Notes: generated by a model from the letters alone, not told the origin. Counted from the first letter of the stretch, positions 39,941 to 49,582 are shown. The stretch: 64,000 nt of DNA from Pirellulales bacterium (GCA_018401745.1 JAGYJY010000017.1:1-64000); one strand, 5' to 3'. Made by a program: numbers and translations.

Positions 39941-41008
39941 TCAGCCTGTTAGGGAGTCGGTGTCAAAGGAAACCCGTGGCGTCCGACGAAAGGTGACCAC
40001 CCAGAGCACGGCGGCAGCCCCGAGCAGCACCAGGGAAATCAGCTGTGAAATGGAAAATGGGGTGCCCAGAGCCGGGGGCTCATCGACGCGGATCATTTCG
40101 ATCAGGATCCGCGAAATCGGGTGGATGGTGAGCACGAGGGCAAACACCTGGCCATCGCGTCGTGCGAGCGGGGTGAAGCAGACGGCAAGCCACGCGAGCA
40201 GCCCGGCGTCGATGGCAGCGTAGAGCTGCGCTGGATGCACTGGCAGGCTCCGGCCCACGGCAGCCGGCGGGAGGTTGGGCAGCAGGCCTCGCTGCACCTG
40301 ATCAAACCAGGGCGGGCTCTCGGGCGGGAAGGTGACCGCCCAGGGCAGCTCGCATTCGCCGCCGAAGCAGCAGCCGTTGAGAAAGCAGCCGACCCGACCC
40401 AAGGCCAGCCCCACGAGCAGCCCCGGGGCGATGCAGTCGGCCAGCTGCAGCAGGTCGAGGCCTCGCCGGCGGGCAAACCACCAGGCCGCCGCGGCCGCGG
40501 TTGGCAGCGACCCGAAAACCACCAGACCGCCAGCGGCCACGTTGGCGACGGCCACAAGGCTTTCGGCGAGGGGGCGGCCTCGACCGAAGAACTGCTCGTG
40601 ATACTCGATCACGTAGAAAATCCGTGCCCCGACCAGGCCCCAGAGAAAGATCTGGGTGCCGAGGCCCAGCAGGGTGTCGGCGTCGAACCCCATCCTGCGG
40701 CCACGGACGATCGAAAGCCACGTGCCCGCCGCGACGGCGGCCAGGAGCATCACGCCGTAGCCTCGAATCGGGATGCCCTGGCCGTCGTCGAGCGCCGGCA
40801 GCACCCACACGATCATTCCGCCAATCAGCGAAAGCGGCAGCAGCAGGCTGCGTACGGCGACCGGCCAACCGGATCGCCAGGCGATCCACAGCGTGGCAGC
40901 GACCGCAGCGACGGCCCACAAGACCAGCAGCAGGCCGAAGCCAAACAGCGGCACGCCAGTCTCCGGATCACCGATCCGCGACGGAATGTGAAAGAGCGTG
41001 GAGACCAT
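39941..41008 (-). CDS. lgt: Prolipoprotein diacylglyceryl transferase
   Basis: A 355-residue membrane enzyme that moves diacylglycerol from phosphatidylglycerol to the lipobox Cys of prolipoproteins. Signature stretches are YGVMLLAAVAAGTWLS, GARIFYVIEYHEQFF and GRVGCFLNGCCFGGECELPWAVTFP, the last being the planctomycete variant of the GRxGNFxN motif. HPAQLYAAIDAG and ISRILIEMIRVDE follow. Seven or more spans. It is longer than E. coli Lgt (291), with extra spans at the N-terminus. Confidence 0.93.
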   Translation of the reverse strand: MVSTLFHIPSRIGDPETGVPLFGFGLLLVLWAVAAVAATLWIAWRSGWPVAVRSLLLPLSLIGGMIVWVLPALDDGQGIPIRGYGVMLLAAVAAGTWLSIVRGRRMGFDADTLLGLGTQIFLWGLVGARIFYVIEYHEQFFGRGRPLAESLVAVANVAAGGLVVFGSLPTAAAAAWWFARRRGLDLLQLADCIAPGLLVGLALGRVGCFLNGCCFGGECELPWAVTFPPESPPWFDQVQRGLLPNLPPAAVGRSLPVHPAQLYAAIDAGLLAWLAVCFTPLARRDGQVFALVLTIHPISRILIEMIRVDEPPALGTPFSISQLISLVLLGAAAVLWVVTFRRTPRVSFDTDSLTG

Positions 41009-41038
41009 TCGCGTCGTGCTGGTTGAGGGGAAAACGTC

Positions 41039-41896
41039 TCAGGAGAGAAGCATGTTGTCGATCAGCCGTGTCGGCCCGACCCGGCCGGCTACCAACGCGA
41101 TCGCTGGCAGGCTGCGTGCGTCGCCTGGATGCGGCTCGAGGCTGTCTGGGTCGACCACCACCGCATAGTCAACGTCGATCGCTTGGCGAGCAAGCGGTGC
41201 AGCCAGGGCCGCTGTGGCCTCCGCTGCAGTGCCGCCCTGCTGCCAGCAGCTGCGGGCCGAGGCGAGCCCCTCAGAGAGGGCCACCGCTCGCACGCGATCG
41301 TTGCTGCTGAGATACACGTTGCGAGAGCTGAGGGCGAGGCCATCGGGTTCGCGGACAGTCGGGCAGACCACCACATCGATTGGAATCGCAAGGTCACGAA
41401 CCATTCGCCGCACCACCACGGCCTGCTGCCAGTCTTTGGCACCGAAGAAGGCAGCGTCAGCGGGCACCATCGAGAAGAGCTTACAGACGACGGTGGCCAC
41501 ACCCTGGAAGTGGTGGGGCCGATGCTCGCCTTCCCAGCGGCGGCTCGGGCCATCCACCACCACCCGCGTGGCATCGCCAGGGGGATAGAGGGCTTCGGTC
41601 GGCGGTGCATAGACCCATCGCACGCCAGCCTCGGCGAGCAGCCTGCAGTCGGCGTCGAGCGATCGCGGGTAGCGGTCAAAGTCTTCGCCAGGACCGAACT
41701 GGGTCGGGTTGACGAAGATCGAGACCACCACGTCGTCGCAGTCGGCTGCCGCCTTGACGAGGCTGACATGGCCCGCATGCAGAGCGCCCATGGTTGGCAC
41801 AAAGCCGACCCGCCTGCCGGCCGCTCTCGCCGCAAGCACCGTGCGGCGGATCGTTGCCGGGTCGTTTTCGATCACCAGGGTGGCTGCCTTGGGCAT
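41039..41896 (-). CDS. panC: Pantothenate synthetase
   Basis: A 285-residue enzyme joining pantoate and beta-alanine with ATP. PTMGALHAGHVSLV (residues 34-47) carries the nucleotide-binding HxGH-type motif; FVNPTQFGPGEDFDRYPR, HFQGVATVVCKLF, FFGAKDWQQ and GLALSSRNVYLS follow in order. Its ATG directly follows the stop of the preceding folK-containing gene (TAGATG), and lgt follows after 30 bases. Confidence 0.96.
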   Translation of the reverse strand: MPKAATLVIENDPATIRRTVLAARAAGRRVGFVPTMGALHAGHVSLVKAAADCDDVVVSIFVNPTQFGPGEDFDRYPRSLDADCRLLAEAGVRWVYAPPTEALYPPGDATRVVVDGPSRRWEGEHRPHHFQGVATVVCKLFSMVPADAAFFGAKDWQQAVVVRRMVRDLAIPIDVVVCPTVREPDGLALSSRNVYLSSNDRVRAVALSEGLASARSCWQQGGTAAEATAALAAPLARQAIDVDYAVVVDPDSLEPHPGDARSLPAIALVAGRVGPTRLIDNMLLS

Positions 41897-43040
41897 CTAG
41901 GCCATCGCCTCCACGGCAGCGAGTGCCTCGTCGGCGGCTTCACCAAGGTCATCGGCGTTGATGCGGAGAACAGCCTTGGGAATCGGCAGTGAGCAGGACG
42001 TGGATGATGGACAGTCGAGGAAAGCCTCAATCTGCGATTGAAAGGCGAGCAGTCGGTCGATGCAGCAGGCGTCGGAGGCTGCTGGCGTGGCGATGCCGCC
42101 GGCTGCGGTGTCCGCGGCCTGCAGGCATGCCAGAAGGTCGGCGAAGATATCGCTGCCACCGGCAAAGGGCCCGCGACAGAAACGGATACGTTCACCAAGG
42201 GCCGTCGCCGAGACCTGCGGCAAAATCAGCACGTGCGGCGGTGGCAGGCTCGCGACGAGCTGCTCAAGCCGCTGGCTGCGGTCGTCACGGATGTCGTGAC
42301 CGGCAGCGTTCCAAAGTGCTGAGAGGCTGCCGGCCCAAAAGTCAGACACACTCGTGCCCGACGCAGGTGCCTTCCCCAACGGACGTGAGCTGGCCATGCC
42401 AGCAGCTGGCAAGGTCGACAGCAGCGTCGAGCGCGTGGTCGGCCTCACGGTGGTGAATCGTCCGGGCCAGACCGGAGCCACCGTGGATCACTCGACCGAG
42501 TGTGGCGTCGGCGAGCGTGGCGGACACTTCAGCCGCTCCGCTGCCGGGGACGCCGCAGATAGCAATCCGCCGATGCGTTGGGCTGATGTTTTCGAGCAGG
42601 TCACGCACGGAGCATCCGGTCGATGGATGCAGAAAATCCGGTGCGATTTCGGCGCATGGTGCAAGCACAAACCGCCGGGTGGTCATCCGTGGGTGTGGGA
42701 CGGTGAGGTCTTCGTGGTCAATCTCGAGGCTGTCGTAGAGCAGCAGGTCGAGGTCGATTGTGCGAGGGCCCCAGCGGACATCCCGCCGCCGATCGAGCGT
42801 GTTTTCCACCGCCTGGAGGGTGCCGAGGAGGTCGCGGGGCGGCAGGTCGGTTTCGAGCAGGCAGGCGGCGTTGAGAAAGGCCGGCTGGTCTGCCGGACCG
42901 CCCACAGCTTTGGACTCCAGGAAGCGGCTCGTCTGCAGCACCCGCACGCCTGGCATGAAGCGCAGGAGCTCGATTGCACGATCGAGCAGGTCGCGTCGGG
43001 GACCAAGATTCGAGCCGCATCCAACGAGGCAGCGTGCCAT
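41897..43040 (-). CDS. folK: FolK (HPPK) fused to a deoxynucleoside kinase-like domain, frameshifted
   Basis: The N-terminal domain (about 1-160) is hydroxymethyldihydropterin pyrophosphokinase: CLVGCGSNLGPR, FLNAACLLETDLPP and RWGPRTIDLDLLLY with VPHPRM. From about residue 175 comes a P-loop-like stretch, IAICGVPGSGAAEVSATLA, in which the Walker A lysine is missing, then SVSDFWAGSLSALWNA and a helical C-terminus. After GQLTSVGEG the frame changes (42355-42375); the unshifted frame stops at 42342. Joined length about 381 residues. I start at ATG 43040 (MARCLVGCGSN). The folate step is convincing; the second domain probably does not bind nucleotide in the normal way. Confidence 0.82.
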
Positions 43041-43527
43041 GCTTCCCACCATGGGTGCGTCGATGACATCCGACACGCTCCGTCCTGGAGCCATCGGGGC
43101 GTCATCGCATTTCGAGGTGTCGCCTGTGAGCACCCCACCAGTCTGGCAGGAGGATTCTACAAGGCACCCCGCACCTTCGGCCACCGGCCGACGCACGCTT
43201 GGGGGGGACATCCAGGCCACGACCTCAGGTCGTCGACTATCGGTCCCTCAGTCGTCGCCCCCCACATGTGCGTGCGTGCTGCGGTCGGTGCGGCCCCGAC
43301 CTTCGCGAGAACATCCATGTTCGCTCGTCTGCCAACATTTCCTCGCTTACCACACGATGCTGCAGTCCATTCACCTTGCGCGACGACAAGAGAGGAGTGG
43401 AAAGCATGCGGCTGACGAGACAAGCTGACGATGACGATACATCCTTTCGATGGGGCCGCATTCTGTGGAGGTGAGCGTTGTTGTCAAGCGAACAGACGAC
43501 GCGACGCGGTTGAAGGGGGAATCGTTC
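43041..43527. other. Divergent intergenic region upstream of folK and the CPBP gene
   Basis: This 487-base stretch has no credible gene. It contains a seven-base G run near 43201 with a six-base C run near 43259, and a perfect palindrome. The longest frames lack Shine-Dalgarno sequences and recognisable motifs. Promoters for both divergent genes are expected here but none is clear. Confidence 0.6.
43219..43233. promoter_or_regulatory. 15-base perfect palindrome, possible operator
   Basis: ACGACCT and AGGTCGT flank a single C. The site lies in the divergent gap between folK and the CPBP protease gene. Symmetry alone suggests a dimeric regulator site; no second copy was seen nearby. Confidence 0.25.
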
Positions 43528-44505
43528 ATGCCAAGCGATGACTGGCAGGCTCTGGATGCCATCGAGAGAGATCCTGACGGTCTCGTCGGCGCGCATCTTC
43601 AAACAGCACATCCCTTGGATGATTCCTTCGATTACGTCGATCTTCCCCACGATGCTTCATCGCCAGCGATCGCTCGCGATAGACCCATCGAGGCAGAGCA
43701 TACACGGCTTTTCGAAGAAGGTCATGCCACCGACGTCACGGCCGGGTTTGAGGCGGAATCGGACGTCGAAGAGAGCTACTGGGCCCTCTCGCGAGCACCG
43801 TTGGAGAGCCTGGTCTTCACGCTGCCGCTGGTGGCGGTCTATGAGATCGGTGTGCTGCTGCTGGGCCGCGGCACGCCTCGCAACGGGGCCGATGTGTGGC
43901 TGCGAAGCATCCTCGATTCTCTCGGCTTTGGCGCGTATTTCTTTCTGCTGCCGATGTTGACGATCATCGGCCTTGCTGCCTGGCATCATCTCGAGCACGA
44001 CCGTTGGCGGTTCAGCGGCCGCGTGCTTGTGGGAATGGTGTTTGAAAGCCTGGCGTTGGCCTGCGTGCTGGTCGGGATCGCGCACCTGCAGGAAGGGCTG
44101 TGGGCGGATGTCATGCCTTCGCGGTTCGCCCTGATCACGCTCGACACCGGCGTGTCGCCGGTGTTTGCCGAGCCGTCGTTGCTGCTTCAGCGGCTCGTTG
44201 GTTTTTGCGGGGCCGGGCTCTACGAGGAGGTGCTCTTCCGGCTCCTCTTGCTGCCGGTGCTTGGATGGATGCTGCAGCGTGTGGGCTTCTCGTCTGCGTC
44301 GGCCGCCGGAGGCGGTGTGCTTCTCTCCGCACTGCTCTTCAGCGCCGCCCATTATGTGGGCCTGCACGGTGAAGCCTTCGACCTCTACAGTTTCACGTTC
44401 CGCACGGTTGCCGGAGTCTTTTTCGGCGTACTCTTTCTCCTGCGAGGGTTTGGCATCACAGCGGGAACGCACGCGGCCTACGACGTGCTTGTTGGGCTGC
44501 TGTGA
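43528..44505 (+). CDS. CPBP-family intramembrane metalloprotease
   Basis: A 325-residue protein starting at ATG 43528 with GAAGGGGGAA upstream. The first 85 residues are an acidic cytosolic extension (DDSFDYVDLPHD, EAESDVEESYW). The membrane domain has CPBP motifs LYEEVLFRLLLL (Glu-Glu and Arg), FSAAHYVGLHG (His) and GTHAAYDVLVG at the end. Family members cleave membrane or peptide substrates or protect against peptides. There is no neighbouring bacteriocin or peptide gene, so the substrate is unknown. Confidence 0.87.
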   Translation: MPSDDWQALDAIERDPDGLVGAHLQTAHPLDDSFDYVDLPHDASSPAIARDRPIEAEHTRLFEEGHATDVTAGFEAESDVEESYWALSRAPLESLVFTLPLVAVYEIGVLLLGRGTPRNGADVWLRSILDSLGFGAYFFLLPMLTIIGLAAWHHLEHDRWRFSGRVLVGMVFESLALACVLVGIAHLQEGLWADVMPSRFALITLDTGVSPVFAEPSLLLQRLVGFCGAGLYEEVLFRLLLLPVLGWMLQRVGFSSASAAGGGVLLSALLFSAAHYVGLHGEAFDLYSFTFRTVAGVFFGVLFLLRGFGITAGTHAAYDVLVGLL

Positions 44506-44587
44506 TGGCCTGCCGCAAGCATCGCTTCCGCCAATCATGTGGGGCCCTTATACTCGGCTTTTCCGTTGCCAGCAGGAGCGAAGGCCC

Positions 44588-45127
44588 GTGCTAGGAGTTC
44601 GTCCGAAGGTTGCCGAGTTGGTCTTCCAACTCTACGGGCGGAGCCTCCATCCGGAGCTCTTTGAGATGCACGCCCAGCGGCTGATCGAGCGGGCCGACTA
44701 TCAGGCATCCGTTGCCATCACCAGCGCCGGGCATCTCATCACCTGGCGAAAAGCAGGGATCACGCTCACGGAGGTGGCAGCGAGCGGAACGCAGCCGCTG
44801 CCCGAAAAGCGCCGGCTGCTTTCGCATCGCCTGTGTGGCGAGCGGAGCGACCGTGTTGAGTGTCGCGGAGGGATCCTCTACGAGACCTCGTTTCAGCTTG
44901 AGACGGTCGAGCCGGAAGTGTTCTGGACGTTTCAGCAGGAACTGTGCACCGATGGAGGACGGCACGGTATCCTCCACCGGTTCGACTCCAGCGGCCGCAT
45001 GGCGCTCGGCGCACTGAGTTGGCTGAATGTCGAGAGCCGCACCAAGAGCCTGCTCGTCCAGGCGTTCCATACGTTTCCGGATGATCTGGCGATTGTGAAA
45101 AGTCAATCTCTCTTCGAGGTTCCCTGA
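44588..45127 (+). CDS. DUF2617 family protein
   Basis: GTG 44588 is preceded by AGGAGCGAAGG, giving 179 residues. The layout YGRSLHPELFEMHAQRLIERADYQASVAITSAGHLITWRKAG with a long beta-rich middle and HTFPDDLAIVKSQSLFEVP at the end matches the DUF2617 proteins of planctomycetes. No catalytic motif stands out. It ends 84 bases before the response regulator gene. Confidence 0.75.
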   Translation: MLGVRPKVAELVFQLYGRSLHPELFEMHAQRLIERADYQASVAITSAGHLITWRKAGITLTEVAASGTQPLPEKRRLLSHRLCGERSDRVECRGGILYETSFQLETVEPEVFWTFQQELCTDGGRHGILHRFDSSGRMALGALSWLNVESRTKSLLVQAFHTFPDDLAIVKSQSLFEVP

Positions 45128-45211
45128 GTGTCGTTGTTCGGTCTGGCGGCCCTTGGCCGCGTGTTTCCTTTCGCAGCTTGAGCACAGCCACCTTTTGTCC
45201 CAAGGCCCATC

Positions 45212-45724
45212 ATGTCGCTTTCCGACGCCGTCTCTCTTGCCAAGCCATCATCCTCGCCGGCATCGGCCGGCTGCCTCGAGCCTGGCAAGAGCCGGGTGTT
45301 GATTGCCGACGACAACGAGCCGAACCGCGAGCTGCTTGAGGCCTACCTAATGGAGGTCGATTGCGAGATCGCCACAGCCGTTGACGGCCTCGACACGCTG
45401 GAGAAGGTCGAGGCGTTTCGGCCTGACGTGATTCTGCTGGATGTGATGATGCCGAAGCTCTCCGGCTTTGAGGTCTGCTCACGGCTCAAGGGAGATCCGA
45501 CAACCAGCCCGATCATGATCCTGATGGTCACAGCGCTTGGCGAACTCGGCGATATCGAGCGGGCCGTGGAGGCTGGCACCGACGACTTCCTCTCCAAGCC
45601 CGTCAACAAAGTGGAGCTGGTGAAGCGGGTGGAAAACATGCTCAAGCTGAGAAATGTCAGCGACGAGCTCGAGCGACTCCGCAGCTACATCCGCACCATG
45701 GACGACGATCAGCCTCCGCGGTAG
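45212..45724 (+). CDS. Stand-alone CheY-type response regulator
   Basis: A 170-residue single receiver domain with a 27-residue leader. Key residues are visible: acidic pair Asp33-Asp34 (LIADDN), phospho-acceptor Asp77 (ILLDVMMPKLSG), Thr107 and Lys129 (SKPVNK). A 30-residue charged helix follows, but no output domain. There is no histidine kinase gene in the window, so its partner lies elsewhere. It may act as a phosphorelay intermediate or a protein-interaction switch. Confidence 0.92.
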   Translation: MSLSDAVSLAKPSSSPASAGCLEPGKSRVLIADDNEPNRELLEAYLMEVDCEIATAVDGLDTLEKVEAFRPDVILLDVMMPKLSGFEVCSRLKGDPTTSPIMILMVTALGELGDIERAVEAGTDDFLSKPVNKVELVKRVENMLKLRNVSDELERLRSYIRTMDDDQPPR

Positions 45725-45754
45725 CCGGTGCAGCCGGCGACGACGCTGCTGAGC

Positions 45755-46651
45755 CTACGCAACGCCCGTCCGCATCCTGCCGACCTGATCAAGCACGCGG
45801 CTGGTCGCCGGCGAGCGGTTGAGCACGTAGAAGTGGATGCCCGGCACATCGGCGTCGATGAGCTCTCGCACCTGCCGCGTGGCAAACTCGACGCCTGCTT
45901 CAAACTGAGCCTCCGTGTCGTCTCCCGCAGCCTCGAAGGCACTGGTGAAACACTCCGGCAGCTTCGCCTTGCAGAGGCTGGCGATTCGTTTGATCTGTCC
46001 GAAGTTGGTCACTGGCATGATGCCCGGCACGAGCGGAGCGGAGATGCCAAGACGATCGCAGGCATCGCGGAAGCGGAAGAAGTCGGCATTGTCGTAGAAG
46101 AGCTGCGTGACCACGACCTCGCCGCCGGCAGCACACTTTCGCTTCAGGTTTTCCAGGTCGGCCTCAGGGCTGAGAGCCTCCTGGTGGGTTTCCGGGTAGC
46201 CTGCCACGAGAATGCCGAGGTTGGGAAACTCATCGCGGATCATCTCCACAAGCTCTGAGGCATAGCGAAAGCCTCCCTCGACGGCTTGAAACTCGGTCTC
46301 ACCCTTCGGCGGATCCCCCCGCAGCGCGACGATTGCCGACACACCGCGGTCGATGGCTGCCTGGAGGTAGCCCCGCAGCTCGTCGGTGGTCGACCCGACA
46401 CAGGTCAGATGGCTCGCCACGGGCAGGCTGTGCCGTTGGCGAACTTCCTCGAGAATGTCGAGCGTCTTGTCACGGGTCGAGCCACCGGCACCGTAGGTGC
46501 AGGTGATCATCGATGGCTCGAAGGCCATCAGATCGTCCACCGTGGCCCACATCATCACTTCCGATTCAGGGGTTTTCGGTGGAAAGAGTTCGAACGACAG
46601 GCCGAAGCGGCCTTCGGAGTAGGCGTCGATGAGTGCCACGTGCGGAACCAT
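45755..46651 (-). CDS. metF: 5,10-methylenetetrahydrofolate reductase
   Basis: A 298-residue FAD enzyme: LSFELFPPKT at the N-terminus, TCTYGAGGSTRDKT, VASHLTCVG, VALRGDPPKG, VAGYPETHQEA and VTQLFYDN, in the family order, followed by VPGIMPVTNFGQI. It reduces methylene-THF to methyl-THF for methionine synthesis. The length and frame are normal. It converges with the response regulator gene, 30 bases between stops. Confidence 0.95.
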   Translation of the reverse strand: MVPHVALIDAYSEGRFGLSFELFPPKTPESEVMMWATVDDLMAFEPSMITCTYGAGGSTRDKTLDILEEVRQRHSLPVASHLTCVGSTTDELRGYLQAAIDRGVSAIVALRGDPPKGETEFQAVEGGFRYASELVEMIRDEFPNLGILVAGYPETHQEALSPEADLENLKRKCAAGGEVVVTQLFYDNADFFRFRDACDRLGISAPLVPGIMPVTNFGQIKRIASLCKAKLPECFTSAFEAAGDDTEAQFEAGVEFATRQVRELIDADVPGIHFYVLNRSPATSRVLDQVGRMRTGVA

Positions 46652-46768
46652 CCTGCGGGTGAGAAACGAACGGAAACCTCCCCTAGTCTAGCGCCGCTGC
46701 GGTGTTCACCCAACCGCGGCATATTTCGGCCCTTGCGAGCGTTTTGCGGGCCCGCTGGCTGAGAAGCC

Positions 46769-48082
46769 TCACGAGGCGGTGGTTGCGGCGTGGACGGTGG
46801 CGAGAAAATCCCGGTCTGCCGGCAGGATCTTCATGCTTCGGCGGATCATCATCCGCTCAAGCATCGTGGCAGCCTGATCTGAGGTGGTCCGGCCGCCGGT
46901 GAGCAGGTTGGAAAAGGCCGGAACCTGCTCAGGGGCGTTGCCTCCCACGGTCGCCACCACGCCGATGCGGGCCCCGCAGGCCAGCGAGGTGGTGACGCTG
47001 GTCTTGGCGAGGTCGCCGACCACCGCCCCTAAAAACTGGCGGTGCGTGTGGATCGTCGTCCGGCCGCCATCGGGAAGCAGCGTGTGCTGGCGGACCGGCC
47101 CATACGACGCCTTCAGGTTGCCCGTGTTGGTGCCGGCCGCAATGTTGACCCAGCTGCCGACATGGCTGTGGCCGAGATAGCCGTCGTGGGGTTTGTTGGT
47201 GAGCGGCTCAATCACGCTCGCCTGCACTTCCCCGCCAACGCGGCTGTCGTGTCCGATGGCGGTGCCTTCGCGGATCCAGGCATGGGGTGAGATGCGGACC
47301 CGCTCTGCGATCCAGGCTGGCCCGTCCAAGCAGGCGAAGGGGCCGATCTCCGCGTCATCGCCAACCACCACAGGCCCTCCACGAACAACAACGGGGCTGG
47401 CGATCCGTGCGGAGCTGGCGGCAAAAAGCCCCGGCTGGACCTCGCGGTAGTGACCAGAGTCGATCCGCATCGCAAGGCTGCCGGCGAGGGCGTGTTCGTG
47501 GGCGGTCACCACTTCATGCGACTGCTCGACGAGGCGAAAGGCGGCTTCGTCGGCGGCTAGGTCGTCGAGAGGCTGGCGGGAGCCGAGTTCCGCGATGATT
47601 CGTTCGGCGGGAGACTCGCGGGCTCCCTCAGCCACACCTGGATGGGAAAGAAGGGCTTTGATGGCCGTGTCGTCGGCTGTTTCTCCGCTCGTGGCAGAGC
47701 GATGCACCACAGCGGCCACAAGGGCGCCAGCACGAAACACCACACCACGCTGGCCTGCCTCGACGAGCCCACGCAGGCCAGCGATGGCCTCGCAGGTCGG
47801 CACGAGCCGGGCGTTGACCACCAGCACGGTGCCTTCTCGACGCGACGCGGGTGCCGCGACGCCATGGGCTGGACCAGGGGTTCCCCACAGCGGGATCCGC
47901 TGGCCGGCCAGGGCGGAGAGATAGTTGCCCAGCGAAGGCCGAGCGATCCGATGAACATCGCCGAAGATCTGCAATGCCTCAACGAGCGAGCAGCTGCCGA
48001 TGAGGAGATCGCAGGCCGGCCGCATCGTGACGAGCACGCCAAGCGACCGCACCGCACCATCCTCAAACACGATCACGTTCAT
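46769..48082 (-). CDS. GlmU-like sugar nucleotidyltransferase with left-handed beta-helix
   Basis: A 437-residue protein starting at ATG 48082 (MNVIVFEDGAVRSLGVLVTMRPA). The N domain resembles the putative sugar-nucleotidyltransferase NTP_transf_4 type (RPACDLLIGSCSLVEAL). The C-terminal part has hexapeptide turns: ARIASPVVVRGGPVVVGDDAEIGPF, ISPHAWIREGTAIG and VGSWVNIAAGTNTGNLK. A canonical GlmU LAAGxGTRM nucleotide loop is absent. It probably makes or binds a nucleotide sugar; the substrate is not deducible. Confidence 0.78.
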   Translation of the reverse strand: MNVIVFEDGAVRSLGVLVTMRPACDLLIGSCSLVEALQIFGDVHRIARPSLGNYLSALAGQRIPLWGTPGPAHGVAAPASRREGTVLVVNARLVPTCEAIAGLRGLVEAGQRGVVFRAGALVAAVVHRSATSGETADDTAIKALLSHPGVAEGARESPAERIIAELGSRQPLDDLAADEAAFRLVEQSHEVVTAHEHALAGSLAMRIDSGHYREVQPGLFAASSARIASPVVVRGGPVVVGDDAEIGPFACLDGPAWIAERVRISPHAWIREGTAIGHDSRVGGEVQASVIEPLTNKPHDGYLGHSHVGSWVNIAAGTNTGNLKASYGPVRQHTLLPDGGRTTIHTHRQFLGAVVGDLAKTSVTTSLACGARIGVVATVGGNAPEQVPAFSNLLTGGRTTSDQAATMLERMMIRRSMKILPADRDFLATVHAATTAS

Positions 48083-48309
48083 GCGTCTCGCCTGCGCTGC
48101 CGACGGGTGCCGGGCGGTATGGGAAGGGAGCCACGGTCGCATCTGGTGCCGCGTCTGCCCGTGTCACCTCAACCGCGGACTCTACCACGGCTGTCTCGCT
48201 GTCGTGAACGTCGTTGATCGCTGCGAAGGCCCCAAGGGCTGGCAAATCCGCAGCGGCCGACCTAGTCTTTCTATCCTGCTCGGGCTTGCCTATGGCGAGC
48301 TTGTGAGGG

Positions 48310-48392
48310 GCCGGAGTGGCGGAATGGCAGACGCGACGGATTCAAAATCCGTTGCCCGCAAGGGCGTGTGGGTTCAAGTCCCACCTCCGGCA
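48310..48392 (+). tRNA. tRNA-Leu (anticodon CAA)
   Basis: The acceptor arms GCCGGAG (48310-48316) and CTCCGGC (48385-48391) pair perfectly, with discriminator A at 48392. The anticodon stem ACGGA/TCCGT encloses TTCAAAA, so the anticodon is CAA, reading UUG. A long variable arm (TGCCCGCAAGGGCG) and the TTCAAGT T-loop identify class II leucine tRNA. No CCA is encoded. The surrounding 48083-48309 and 48393-48607 hold no gene. Confidence 0.96.
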
Positions 48393-48607
48393 TTTGAAGG
48401 GGCGTGGCTTGCTGAGGGCTCGCCAGGCGGCTTGGTGAAGACCTCCAGCTGAGGCACCAAGCCAACCGCGATGTTCTCGGTCTGCACTTCGACAACTCCG
48501 GAGGCCGCGAGCAGGCAGACTGTAGAACGAGTCTGCTGCGGACAGCTGCCCCACGCCTGCACCGTAGCCAATCAGCATCTTCCAGGCGATCCAGATCAGT
48601 CTTGAGT

Positions 48608-49582
48608 TTACCGCTTCCGGCGGCCACCCACCGTCAGCCAGGCGGGCAGCCAGTGGGGCGTGCCTTTCCATTGCATCCAGACGTTGGACGCCAGGATCAG
48701 TCCACCGCCACACAGCAGGGTCAGCGTGGCCTGCTCGTTGGGATAGGAGATGCCTGCCCAGGCTCCCAGCCACGCTGGAAGAAACAGGGCATAGGCCGAC
48801 GCGAAGACCGGTTCGCTGGTGTAGATCAGCCCGGCTTCGGTGGCCGGCACATACCGCTGGTAGGTGTTCATCAAGAGGAACGCACCGATCGTGCAAAACA
48901 CCACCAGGAGTGCGAGCATTCCGGCTGTGGGCAGCGAGGCACCCGCGGTGAGCATGGCCCCTGAGGTTGGAGCGGTGGCCCAGGCGACGGGGAGGGCGAG
49001 CACCGCGATGCCGACACACATCATCAAGGTCACGGGTCGGCCGCGATTCTCCGCATACCGCGGCTTTTCCAGCGTGAGGATCTGTCCTGTGAAGAACAGG
49101 GTTGAGAGAAGTGTTTCCAGCTCGCCGCGGCCAATCATCAGGCTGCCGGGCCGAATGCCTGAGAGCACCGCGGTGCCCACGACCACCAGGGCGGTGGCGC
49201 CGATCAGCCGCCGCGAAGGCACCCGCCGGCTCCGCAGCACGAGCCACAACGGAAGCAGCACACAGTAGGCTTGGGTGAGAAAAGCCGACGTCGAGGCTTC
49301 GGTGTAGGCCAGGCCGTCGGTCTGGATTCCCATGCCGAGGCCTCCCCAGGCGGCCAGCTCGAAGCCTTGCTGGATTTCCCTGCGGGTGGGCCTGGGAAGA
49401 TGGAGCACTGCGGGCGTCAGGAGCACGGCAGCCGTGCCAAAGCGAGCCAGCTGGATCCAGGCTGCCAGAAACCAGCTTGAGGCGTCTGGAAGTCGGAGAG
49501 TCTGCTCAAGCTGCAGCGCCTTGAGGACAGGAAAACTCAGCCCCCAGAAGCCGCAGGTGAGCACGAGGGCGAGCACAGCCAT
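48608..49582 (-). CDS. DMT-superfamily (EamA-type) transporter
   Basis: A 324-residue protein with ten hydrophobic spans in two homologous halves. The first EamA half begins MAVLALVLTCGFWGLSFPVLKAL, with LGMGIQTDGLAYTEASTSAFL between halves; the second has FCTIGAFLLMNTYQRYVPATEAGLIYTSEPVFASAYAL. The ATG at 49582 is preferred over a TTG 18 codons earlier. It likely exports or imports a small metabolite; substrate unknown. Confidence 0.87.
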   Translation of the reverse strand: MAVLALVLTCGFWGLSFPVLKALQLEQTLRLPDASSWFLAAWIQLARFGTAAVLLTPAVLHLPRPTRREIQQGFELAAWGGLGMGIQTDGLAYTEASTSAFLTQAYCVLLPLWLVLRSRRVPSRRLIGATALVVVGTAVLSGIRPGSLMIGRGELETLLSTLFFTGQILTLEKPRYAENRGRPVTLMMCVGIAVLALPVAWATAPTSGAMLTAGASLPTAGMLALLVVFCTIGAFLLMNTYQRYVPATEAGLIYTSEPVFASAYALFLPAWLGAWAGISYPNEQATLTLLCGGGLILASNVWMQWKGTPHWLPAWLTVGGRRKR

